NCBI RefSeq assembly: GCF_008271805.1
Contig: NZ_VSRY01000065.1
Span: 1 to 64,000 of the forward strand
Reading direction: 5' to 3'
Source: Streptomyces sp. TRM49041
GTDB taxonomy: Bacteria; Actinomycetota; Actinomycetes; Streptomycetales; Streptomycetaceae
Length of the DNA: 64,000 bases
This document shows, piece after piece, positions 55,082 to 62,650 of this stretch. Both the position numbers and the translations under genes were made by a program. Within the stretch, counting starts at the first letter, position 1. Each line of letters begins with the position of its first letter. The notes beneath the pieces were generated by a model. The model saw only the letters and a program-made list of their open reading frames with translations, ran no database searches and was not told the DNA's origin.

Positions 55082-55573
55082 TCAGGCCGTTTCGTCGCCC
55101 TCGGTCTTCCGGTGCTTCCCGATCTCGATCTTGCGGCGCTTACTCTCCTCGCTCTTCGGGATGCGTACGGTGAGGATGCCGTCTGTCAGGTCGGCGTCGA
55201 TCTTGTCGCTGTCGACCGCCGACGGCAGCGTGCTCCGGTAGGAGAAGTGCCCGGTTCGCCGGCTCAGCACCTTGCCCCGGCGCTCCTCGCTCAGCTCGCC
55301 GCTGATGAACAGCTCGTTGCCCTCGACCTCGATGTCGATGTTCTCCGCGGGTACGCCGGGCAGCTCCGCCCGCACCACGTACGCGTTCTCCTCTTCCTTT
55401 TCCTCCGCCATGGGCATCCAGGCCCCGGCGGTGGCAGCGGGGGCGGCGGCTCGCTCCAGGAGCCTGCCCATCTCGTTCCACATGTTCTCGAACTCGCCGA
55501 AGGGGTCCAACGCCCCGAACAGCGGCCGGCGGCCTTCCTCCAGGGCGCCACTACGGCGTATCGGCAGAGCCAT
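55082..55573 (-). CDS. Hsp20-family small heat-shock protein
   Basis: 163 residues. Alpha-crystallin domain from about 55: ENAYVVRAELPGVPAENIDI, LFISGELSEERRG, FSYRSTLPSAVDSDKIDADL and the closing DGILTVRIPKSEESKRRKIE. N-terminal FGEFENMWNEMGRLLE helps oligomerise. ATP-independent holdase. GGGAGGAC before the ATG. No HAIR or ROSE/CIRCE sequence found. Confidence 0.94.
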   Translation of the reverse strand: MALPIRRSGALEEGRRPLFGALDPFGEFENMWNEMGRLLERAAAPAATAGAWMPMAEEKEEENAYVVRAELPGVPAENIDIEVEGNELFISGELSEERRGKVLSRRTGHFSYRSTLPSAVDSDKIDADLTDGILTVRIPKSEESKRRKIEIGKHRKTEGDETA

Positions 55574-55737
55574 GGGTGTCCTCCCATCACTGTGTGTGCT
55601 GTCTGGCGGGCGAGATGCCTGCTCTCGTCGGGTTACCGAGGGCGGCTCGGCTATTCAGCGATGCCGGGCAGGGCCGGGTCCGGGTCAGGACGTCCGGTCG
55701 TCCGGGTCGGTCGGGGCGGCGGTACGTCGACGCTGTC

Positions 55738-55780
55738 GGGGGCTTCGGGGGCTTCGGGGGCTTCGGGGGCTTCGGGCTTC
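55738..55780. repeat. GGGGGCTTC tandem repeat
   Basis: Four perfect 9-base units (55738-55773) and a 7-base remainder GGGCTTC. It lies between the Hsp20 start and the ANTAR gene; the opposite strand reads PEA repeats and the rightward strand GF repeats in short open frames that are not credible genes. Confidence 0.9.
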
Positions 55781-55840
55781 GGCCGCACGGCCTCGGGGCA
55801 TGAGTGGGTCAAGTGAGCACACACGACTACGGAGGCGAGA

Positions 55841-56158
55841 GTGAACCCCGAGGACGTCCCCATGGCAGCGCCGACGGGCGAGGTCGGTGGTGTCCGGGTG
55901 AAGGAGCTGGAGAGCAAGATCGCCCAACTGGAGCAGGCCGTCGTCTCCCACGCCGTGATCGACCAGGCGATCGGGGTGGTCGTGACGGTGGGACGCATGT
56001 CCCCGTCCGAGGCATGGGACGTCCTGCGGGAGGTCTCGATGTGCACCAACATCAAGCTCCGCCACGTCGCCGAACTCGTCGTCCACTGGGGTCGGACCGG
56101 GGTCTGCGCGGCCGACATCCGCGGGGAACTGGTCCGAAGGATCGCCAGTCCCGGCTGA
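55841..56158 (+). CDS. ANTAR-domain protein
   Basis: 105 residues. A short coiled coil (VKELESKIAQLEQAVVSH) then the ANTAR RNA-binding fold: VIDQAIGVVVTVGRMSPSEA, then VLREVSMCTNIKLRHVAELV. ANTAR proteins bind tandem hairpins in leader RNAs to prevent termination. Here it is a stand-alone domain without sensor, so its signal must come by another protein. GTG with GGAGG five bases ahead. Confidence 0.85.
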   Translation: MNPEDVPMAAPTGEVGGVRVKELESKIAQLEQAVVSHAVIDQAIGVVVTVGRMSPSEAWDVLREVSMCTNIKLRHVAELVVHWGRTGVCAADIRGELVRRIASPG

Positions 56159-56391
56159 ACAGACCCGAGTCCCCGGCGACGGTGCCGCGCCCTTCCGGCC
56201 GGGACGTGTGAGGCGCCCCGGGCGAGGGGCGCAGACGGAGCGTTTATGTTCAAACAATAATTGACCTTGCTTTGCTCTTCCTTGTTCCCGCCTTGTCTCT
56301 GTGCTGGTCAAGGAGGTCGAAGAGTGGAGGCCGACACCCAGCGGGTGGCGAGCCACCCGATCAGACGACCTCCACGAGGTGGAAAACAAGC

Positions 56392-57249
56392 ATGTCCTCG
56401 CGTCTCATACGCATGGCCGCGATAGCCGGCGTCACCGCCCTCACCGCCTTGACGGCCACGTCCTGCGCCGACGGAGGCGGCGGCGCGGACGCGAAGAGCT
56501 CACCGGCCGTTGCCGCCTCGCCCCAGTCCGACGGGAAGGGCGAGAAGGCCGGTAAGAAGGAGGGTGTCCACTGGGGGTACGAGGGAGTCGGCGGCCCGGC
56601 GAACTGGGCCACCCTCGCCGAGGACTTCGAGGCGTGTGAGGCCGGGCACGAACAATCCCCGATCGACCTGGACGACGAGAAGGTGGCCGAGGCCCCGGTC
56701 GACAAGGCGATCACGATCGACTACAAGCCCGTCACCGCGGAACCGGTGAACAACGGCCACACCGTCCAGGTGAACGTTTCCGCCGGCAGCAGGATCGTCA
56801 TCGACGGCATCCCGTACGACCTCAAGCAGTTCCACTTCCACCTCCCGAGCGAGCACACGGAGGACGGCGAGCACAGTGCGATGGAGTTGCACTTGGTGCA
56901 CGCGGACAAGAACGGCAATCCGGCCGTGGTGGGTGTGCTCATGGACGAGAAGGCCGGCACGTCCGCCTTCGCGGGCCTCTTCAAGAAGCTGCCGCCCGAG
57001 GAGGGTGCCACGGCGGAGATCACCGAGCCCCTCGACCTCACCGCGTTCCTGCCCGGTGACCGCGACCAGTACCAGTACGAGGGCTCACTGACGACGCCGC
57101 CCTGCACCGAGGGTGTCAAGTGGACCGTTCTCAAGGACCCGGTCCAGGTGGCTCCGGAAGGGGTGGCCGCGTACAAGGCGCTGTTCCCGAAGAGCAATCG
57201 GCCGACGCAGCCGCTGAACGAGCGTGAGCTCACCGCCGTAAACAAGTAG
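56392..57249 (+). CDS. Alpha-class carbonic anhydrase, lipoprotein
   Basis: 285 residues. Signal and lipobox: MSSRLIRMAAIAGVTALTAL then TATSC, then a Gly/Ser/Lys linker. The catalytic domain starts HWGYEG; QSPIDLDDEK, zinc histidines in QFHFHLPSEHTEDG and MELHLVHADKNG, and LTTPPCTEGVKWTVL. All three zinc ligands are intact. Hydrates CO2 outside the membrane. The 233-base leader (56159-56391) has a markedly AT-rich segment, about 56240-56290, likely its promoter. Confidence 0.93.
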   Translation: MSSRLIRMAAIAGVTALTALTATSCADGGGGADAKSSPAVAASPQSDGKGEKAGKKEGVHWGYEGVGGPANWATLAEDFEACEAGHEQSPIDLDDEKVAEAPVDKAITIDYKPVTAEPVNNGHTVQVNVSAGSRIVIDGIPYDLKQFHFHLPSEHTEDGEHSAMELHLVHADKNGNPAVVGVLMDEKAGTSAFAGLFKKLPPEEGATAEITEPLDLTAFLPGDRDQYQYEGSLTTPPCTEGVKWTVLKDPVQVAPEGVAAYKALFPKSNRPTQPLNERELTAVNK

Positions 57250-57444
57250 CCCCGCACCCCGCTCCTCGTCCCTCGCGGACGGCGCGGACAGCGCGGACGG
57301 GTGGCGTCAGCCCCTCTCCGGGGGCCTCCACGACCGTGCGGTGTCATGAATGTCATGGCTCTGTCGCGATGTCGGCCGCGTGGGTGCCGGTCGCCGCGGC
57401 GGTCTCTGTACTCTCCGGCCAGTTCGACGACTTGGGGGAACACC

Positions 57445-58260
57445 ATGCGCATCAGAGCACTGTCCGCAGTGCGGGCCGCCGTGGCGGCGGTGGCCGGCGC
57501 CCTGCTGGCCACCGCCGCCGGCGCGCCGCCCGCGCGGGCCGACAGCCACGACCTGACCCCGCCCGAGATTCTCAGTGGCTCGGTCCACGGAGGCCGCACC
57601 ATCGTTCTCGGGCCGAACCAGTCCCTGACGTTTCAGGCGACCGTCACCGCCAGGGCCGCCGCCGGCATCGACCCCTTCGGCGTGGAGATCATCCTTTTCG
57701 GGCCTCAAGGACAGGAGCTCCGCGGCATCGACGACCCGTGGCCGAGGTGCTCGCCCGTCAACTCCACCACCTCGGTGTGCACCGAGTGGTTCCGCATCGA
57801 GACGGGCAGTCCCTCGGTGACCAACGGGTACGCCGGCGACTGGAGGATGCGGGCGCTGGTGGCGAGCAACAACCTCGACCGGCATCCGGAGAGCAGTATC
57901 ACCGTCGACCCGAACCTGAGCACGGTGCCCGTGCGGCGCAAGTCCAAGCTCACCTTCGTCGCCGCCCCCAACCCCGTCCGCCGGGGGCGCGACCTCGGCT
58001 TGCTCGGCCGCCTGACCGTCGCCGACTGGGAGGCGAATGGTTTCACCAGCGCGCCCGGGGAGTCCGTCGGACTCGAATTCTGTGCCGACCCGTGCCGGAC
58101 CGTCGAGTCACCGCGCTCCCTGCGCACCGGGACGTACGGACTGACCGGGACGACCTTTCCGGCCACCCGCGACGGGTCGTGGTGGCTGAGGTACCGGGGG
58201 AGCACGGCGTTCGCCGCGACCTACTCACCGGGGGTGTGGGTCGATGTGCAGGAGAGCTGA
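57445..58260 (+). CDS. Secreted hypothetical protein
   Basis: 271 residues, not recognised. Signal peptide MRIRALSAVRAAVAAVAGAL with cleavage near PPARA, then beta-rich sequence without known motif: TFQATVTARAAAGIDPFGVE, and four cysteines in two pairs (PWPRCSPVNSTTSVCTEWF; EFCADPCRTVESPR). Two Ig-like domains are possible, with the linker around VRRKSKLTFVAAP. GGGGGAA before the ATG. Confidence 0.72.
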   Translation: MRIRALSAVRAAVAAVAGALLATAAGAPPARADSHDLTPPEILSGSVHGGRTIVLGPNQSLTFQATVTARAAAGIDPFGVEIILFGPQGQELRGIDDPWPRCSPVNSTTSVCTEWFRIETGSPSVTNGYAGDWRMRALVASNNLDRHPESSITVDPNLSTVPVRRKSKLTFVAAPNPVRRGRDLGLLGRLTVADWEANGFTSAPGESVGLEFCADPCRTVESPRSLRTGTYGLTGTTFPATRDGSWWLRYRGSTAFAATYSPGVWVDVQES

Positions 58261-58310
58261 CCGGGCGGGAACCGGCCGGCTCCTTGGGCGTGACACGCGC
58301 GTTCCGGCGC

Positions 58311-58766
58311 TCAGGACGCCTCGCCCGGGCGGGACGGAGAGATGAGCGCCAGGCCGATCCCGGGCCGGAACGTCTTCCGCAGGACCGTCGGGCTGCTGCG
58401 GAGGACGACCTCCAGGGTCGGCCAGACCCGCGCCTCCAGCAGGTGGCCGCCCCGGGTACTGCCGTCGGCGAGTCCGAGCACGGTGTGCACATGGGCCGTC
58501 GGTCCTTGCTCGTCCTCGGCGACATCGCCGATCAGGGACAGCACCTCGCACTGCTCGTCGACCCGAATCCGGCGGTAGTCCTTCGCCGCCCGGTCGAACC
58601 AGCCGACCACCGCCGTCTCGAACGCTCCGACCGCGGTGATCTGTGCCGCGCCCACCCCCCGGTCCCTGGCGAAGCCGTTCAGGCAGACCACGGGGTCCTC
58701 ACCCGGGTCCAGGACGAGCACGTGCGTCGCGCCGGAGCGCCCTTCTTCGAGCCGCTGCCACTGCAT
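58311..58766 (-). CDS. PPC/DUF296-domain protein
   Basis: 151 residues. MQWQRLEEGRSGATHVLVLD, then ITAVGAFETAVVGWFDRAAK, VLSLIGDVAEDEQGPTAHVH and GLADGSTRGGHLLEARVWPT: the DUF296 fold with its metal histidines (THVL, HVH, GGH). Found alone or with AT-hooks; in bacteria the role is unclear. The ATG at 58862 would add 32 low-complexity residues; 58766 fits better. Convergent with the secreted protein gene (50 bases). Confidence 0.85.
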   Translation of the reverse strand: MQWQRLEEGRSGATHVLVLDPGEDPVVCLNGFARDRGVGAAQITAVGAFETAVVGWFDRAAKDYRRIRVDEQCEVLSLIGDVAEDEQGPTAHVHTVLGLADGSTRGGHLLEARVWPTLEVVLRSSPTVLRKTFRPGIGLALISPSRPGEAS

Positions 58767-58961
58767 GGCCGCCGGGTACCCATCGGCGCGGCGCCGCAAC
58801 ACGTCACCGGCACCCCGATGCCGCTCGGGCCCGCGCCTCATGGGGCCCATCTGCCCCGCCATGCCCCCTCACACGAGTGGGGGATGCCGCGCGCCCGTTT
58901 GCACCGCGGCGACGCGGGTCACCCAGAGAGCAACCGAGAGGGGTCATATCAGGGAGGTCCG

Positions 58962-59171
58962 ATGGCTACGGTCGCCGACCCGGCGCCCGGTCACACGACC
59001 GGCGGCCTGCTCTTCGACGGAGTGGCGACGCCCGAAGGGGGCCGTCTGCGGCCCGACACCGGGTGGCCGGGGCTCGGTCCGGAGCTCAGGTGGGCCGACG
59101 CGGAGCCGTACCGGGTGTACGGCTCCCCACAGGTGCGACGAGCGGGACGAAGGGGAGTGCGCAGCCGATGA
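58962..59171 (+). CDS. 69-residue ORF coupled to FAD/Fe-S oxidase
   Basis: MATVADPAPGHTTGGLLFDG opens a small acidic to basic protein ending VRRAGRRGVRSR. Not recognised. AGGGAGG lies six bases before the ATG and the TGA overlaps the ATG of the 1055-residue oxidase by four bases, which makes translation likely. It may serve as a coupling leader or a small partner protein. Confidence 0.6.
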   Translation: MATVADPAPGHTTGGLLFDGVATPEGGRLRPDTGWPGLGPELRWADAEPYRVYGSPQVRRAGRRGVRSR

Positions 59172-62100
59172 CGCAGCCATGGCGACGCCGCACGCGCGAC
59201 GTGCCGGCCAGGACCCGTCCGGACGTCGCGGGGCCTCCACGGGCCCGCGACACCCTGGACCTGCGAGGACTGGAGCGCGCCCTGCGCAAGGCGGTGGAGG
59301 GGGAGGTACGCTTCGACGCCGGCTCCCTCGCGCTGTACGCCAACGACGCGTCCAACTTCCGGCAGGTGCCGGTCGGCGTGGTCATTCCGCGCACACTCGA
59401 CGACGTGGTCGCCGTGCACCGGGTGTGCCACCGGTTCGGGGCGCCGGTCCTCAACCGCGGCGGCGGTACGAGCCTGTCCGGCGAGACGGTCAACGAGGCC
59501 GTGGTCGTCGACCACTCCAAGTACCTGACGCGCATCGGGGAGATCGATCCGGAGCGCGGCCTGGTGACATGCGAGCCCGGGGTGATCAACGATGAGCTGA
59601 ACCGGCGGACGGGCGCGCACGGCCTGGTCTTCGGCCCCGACCCGTCCTCGCACTCGCGGTGCGTCATCGGCGGCAACATCGGAAACAACTCCTGCGGCAT
59701 CCACTCGGTGCAGTCGCAGCTGTACGGACCCGGCCCCCGCACCTCCGACAACGTGCACGCACTGGAGGTCGTCACCTACGACGGGGCGCGCTTCCGGGTG
59801 GGGGTCGACGAGGAGGGCGACCTGGACCGCATCGTCGCCGAGGGCGGCCGCAAGGGGGAGATCTACGCGGCGCTGAGGGACCTGCGGGACCGTTACGCGG
59901 ACGCCATCCGCGGCGGTTTCCCGCCGGTCGACGAGGTCCCGCGCCGGGTGTCCGGCTACAACCTCGACGAGCTTCTGCCCGAGCGCGGCTTCAACGTGGC
60001 CCGTGCCCTGGTGGGTACGGAGAGCACCTGCGTCACGGTGCTGCAAGCCGTGCTGATGCTCACCCCCGCCATGCTTCGACGCAGCATGGTGGTTGTCGCC
60101 TACGACGGACTCGCGGAAGCCGCCGAGCACTGCGCGGAGATCGTCGAACGCTGGCGGCCCATCGCGCTGGAGGCCCTCGACGATGTGATCATCGGGAACC
60201 GGCGGCTGCAGCACATGAACGTCGAGGAGATCCAGCGGCTGCCGCGTCTGCACGGCGGAGGGGCATGGCTGATGGTGCAGTTCGGCGCGGACGCGGCCGA
60301 GGAGGCCGACGCACAGGCCGAGGCGTTCGTGTCCTGGCTCACCGGGGAGGAGGGGTACGCGGAGGATCGCGTCCTCGTCGCCAAGAGCGCCGAGGAGGGC
60401 GGCATCGGCGCACAGCTGTGGGCCATCCGCGAGAGCGGCCTCGGCTCCACGGCCTTCCCGCCGGACGGCCCGGACCACTGGCCCGGCTGGGAGGACTCCG
60501 CCGTACCCCCCACCAGGATCGGCGACTACGTCCGCGACCTGCGCCGACTCCTGGACGACCACGGACTGACGGGCGCCATGTACGGCCACTTCGGCCAGGG
60601 CTGCGTCCACAGCCGCATCAGCTTCGACCTGCGCCACGCCGACGGCCTCGCCACATACCGGACGTTCATGGAGCAGGCCGCCGACCTCGTCGCCTCCTAC
60701 GGTGGCTCTCTCTCCGGTGAGCACGGCGACGGCCAGCAGCGCGCCGAGCTCCTGGAGCGGCAGTACGGGCGCGAACTGGTCCAGGCCATGCGGGAGTTCA
60801 AGGCCGTCTGGGACCCGGAAGGGAAGATGAACCCGGGCAAGGTCGTCGACGCGTACCGCCTCGACGAGAACCTCAGGCTCGGCACCGAGTACAACCCGCC
60901 GCGCCCGAAGACGAGATTCGCCTACCCAGAGGACGGCGGCGACTTCGCCCACGCCACGCTGCGCTGCATCGGCGTGGGCAAGTGCCGGGAACCGGAGGCC
61001 CAGGGGACCATGTGTCCCAGTTTCCAGGTCACGCGGGAGGAGAAGCACACGACCCGCGGCCGGGCCCGGCTGCTGGACGAGATGCTGCGCGGCGAGGTCA
61101 TCACCGACGGCTGGCAGTCCCAGGAGGTCGCCGAGGCCCTGGACCTGTGCCTGGCGTGCAAGGGCTGCACCAACGACTGCCCGGTGAACGTCGACATGCC
61201 CACGTACAAAGCGGAGTTCCTCCACCACCACTACCGCTCACTGCGCCGCCGGCGTCCCCGCCACGCGTATGCCTTCGGATTCGTCGACCGCGCCGCCCGG
61301 GCGGCCTCCCTCGTCCCCGAGCTGGCGAACCTCGCCACACACACCCCGGGAGCGGCGCTCCTGGCGAAGCTCGTCGCCGGTGTCGACCGGCACCGGACTC
61401 TGCCCAGGTTCGCGCCGATGACGCTGCAGCGGTGGTTCGCCCGGCGCGGCGGCACGGCCAACCCGTACGGCCGTCCGGTGGTGTTGTTCCCGGACACGTT
61501 CAACAACCACTTCCACACGCAGGTGGGTGTGGCCTGCGTGGAGGCCGTGGAGGCCGCCGGCTGGCAGGTCGTCATGCCGCAGGGACATGTCTGCTGCGGG
61601 CGCCCGCTGTACGACTACGGCTTCCTGGACGCGGCGGAGCACTACCTGCGGCGCGTGCTGGACGTGCTGCGCCCGCACCTGCGCGCCGGGACACCGGTGG
61701 TCGGTATGGAACCGAGCTGCCTGGCCGTCTTCAAGGACGAACTGGGCAGGCTGCTGCCCCACGACGACGACGCCGCCCGGCTGACGCGCGGCGCCTTCCA
61801 CTTCGCGGAGTTCTTCGACGCCTTCGACATCCGGCCGCCCCGGCTCGACGCCGGCGGCACCGCACTGCTGTGGGGCCACTGCCATCACCGTGCCACCGGG
61901 GGGACGGGCCCGGACCGGCGCCTCCTGGAGCGCATGGGGCTGGAGGTCGCCGACCTGAAGGGCGGGTGCTGCGGCCTGGCCGGTTCCTGGGGGTACGAAC
62001 CGGGGAAGTACGGCATCTCCATGGACTGCGGGGAGCAGGCACTGCTCCCGGCGGTCCGAGGGGCGGACCCCGGCACACTGGTCGTGGCGGACGGATTCTC

Positions 62101-62335
62101 CTGCAAGACCCAGATCGAGCACGCGGGCACCGGGCGGTACGCGCTGCACGTCGCGGAGGTGATGAAACTGGCCCGCGACGGTGCCGCCCTCGACGGCTCG
62201 CTCCAGCGCATCGAGCGGGACGCGGCCCGATCACACCCCGCGCCGCCCCTGCGCGAGCGGGCGCTGCGACTGACGGCCGCCTGCGCTGCGGGAGCCGGCC
62301 TCACAGCCCTGACCCGACGCGCCCTCCGCGGCTGA
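59168..62335 (+). CDS. FAD-linked oxidase fused to Fe-S/CCG domains
   Basis: 1055 residues. FAD_binding_4 (RGGGTSLSGETVNEAVVVDH at about 97-115; CVIGGNIGNNSCGIHS), FAD-oxidase_C (GQGCVHSRISFD and LSGEHGDGQQR), then a [4Fe-4S] domain (CLACKGCTNDCPVNVDMP at about 660) and two CCG domains (HVCCGRPLYDYGF at about 808; GGCCGLAGSWGYEPGKYG at about 933). It combines GlcD and GlcF/GlpC parts in one chain, like Dld-type D-lactate or glycolate dehydrogenases passing electrons to quinone. Substrate not determined. Starts by ATGA overlap with the 69-residue ORF. Confidence 0.92.
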   Translation: MTQPWRRRTRDVPARTRPDVAGPPRARDTLDLRGLERALRKAVEGEVRFDAGSLALYANDASNFRQVPVGVVIPRTLDDVVAVHRVCHRFGAPVLNRGGGTSLSGETVNEAVVVDHSKYLTRIGEIDPERGLVTCEPGVINDELNRRTGAHGLVFGPDPSSHSRCVIGGNIGNNSCGIHSVQSQLYGPGPRTSDNVHALEVVTYDGARFRVGVDEEGDLDRIVAEGGRKGEIYAALRDLRDRYADAIRGGFPPVDEVPRRVSGYNLDELLPERGFNVARALVGTESTCVTVLQAVLMLTPAMLRRSMVVVAYDGLAEAAEHCAEIVERWRPIALEALDDVIIGNRRLQHMNVEEIQRLPRLHGGGAWLMVQFGADAAEEADAQAEAFVSWLTGEEGYAEDRVLVAKSAEEGGIGAQLWAIRESGLGSTAFPPDGPDHWPGWEDSAVPPTRIGDYVRDLRRLLDDHGLTGAMYGHFGQGCVHSRISFDLRHADGLATYRTFMEQAADLVASYGGSLSGEHGDGQQRAELLERQYGRELVQAMREFKAVWDPEGKMNPGKVVDAYRLDENLRLGTEYNPPRPKTRFAYPEDGGDFAHATLRCIGVGKCREPEAQGTMCPSFQVTREEKHTTRGRARLLDEMLRGEVITDGWQSQEVAEALDLCLACKGCTNDCPVNVDMPTYKAEFLHHHYRSLRRRRPRHAYAFGFVDRAARAASLVPELANLATHTPGAALLAKLVAGVDRHRTLPRFAPMTLQRWFARRGGTANPYGRPVVLFPDTFNNHFHTQVGVACVEAVEAAGWQVVMPQGHVCCGRPLYDYGFLDAAEHYLRRVLDVLRPHLRAGTPVVGMEPSCLAVFKDELGRLLPHDDDAARLTRGAFHFAEFFDAFDIRPPRLDAGGTALLWGHCHHRATGGTGPDRRLLERMGLEVADLKGGCCGLAGSWGYEPGKYGISMDCGEQALLPAVRGADPGTLVVADGFSCKTQIEHAGTGRYALHVAEVMKLARDGAALDGSLQRIERDAARSHPAPPLRERALRLTAACAAGAGLTALTRRALRG

Positions 62336-62398
62336 GGATCAGCTCCCGGTCGGCCGGTCAGCCGGTCCCGGGCTCGCCGCACGCCCGTCCGCCGCCGG

Positions 62399-62650
62399 TC
62401 AGCGCGGGCGTACGCCGGCCTCGAGCTGCTGCGCGGACCGGGCCAGGCCGTCCGCCGCCGTGGCACAGCGGTCGGCCAGGGCATCGATCAGCCACCGGAA
62501 CGCCTCGGCCTGCGGGCCCTTCCAGTCGAGCGCGACGGCACCGGCCCGCAGACGCCCCGCGTGCTCCCGCAGAGTGGCGGAGTGCGCGCGCAGGCTCTCC
62601 GCCGGCGCGTTCCGCCGCTGCTCCGCACGCGGCGGGGGAATGGTGCTCAC
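62399..62650 (-). CDS. WXG100-like small protein coupled to haem peroxidase
   Basis: 83 residues: VSTIPPPRAEQRRNAPAESL, then a helical pair around ALDWKGPQAEAFRWLIDALA and ADGLARSAQQLEAGVRPR. The central WKG with flanking helices is like WxG of ESX/WXG100 substrates, but no ESX secretion genes are visible. GTG start overlaps the peroxidase stop by four bases (GTGA) with GGAGG six bases ahead. Confidence 0.6.
   Translation of the reverse strand: MSTIPPPRAEQRRNAPAESLRAHSATLREHAGRLRAGAVALDWKGPQAEAFRWLIDALADRCATAADGLARSAQQLEAGVRPR

Noticed and set aside
55576..55803. Plus-strand ORF with GFGGFGG repeat
   Set aside because: Repeat-driven open frame without conserved residues or ribosome site; overlaps the Hsp20 leader.
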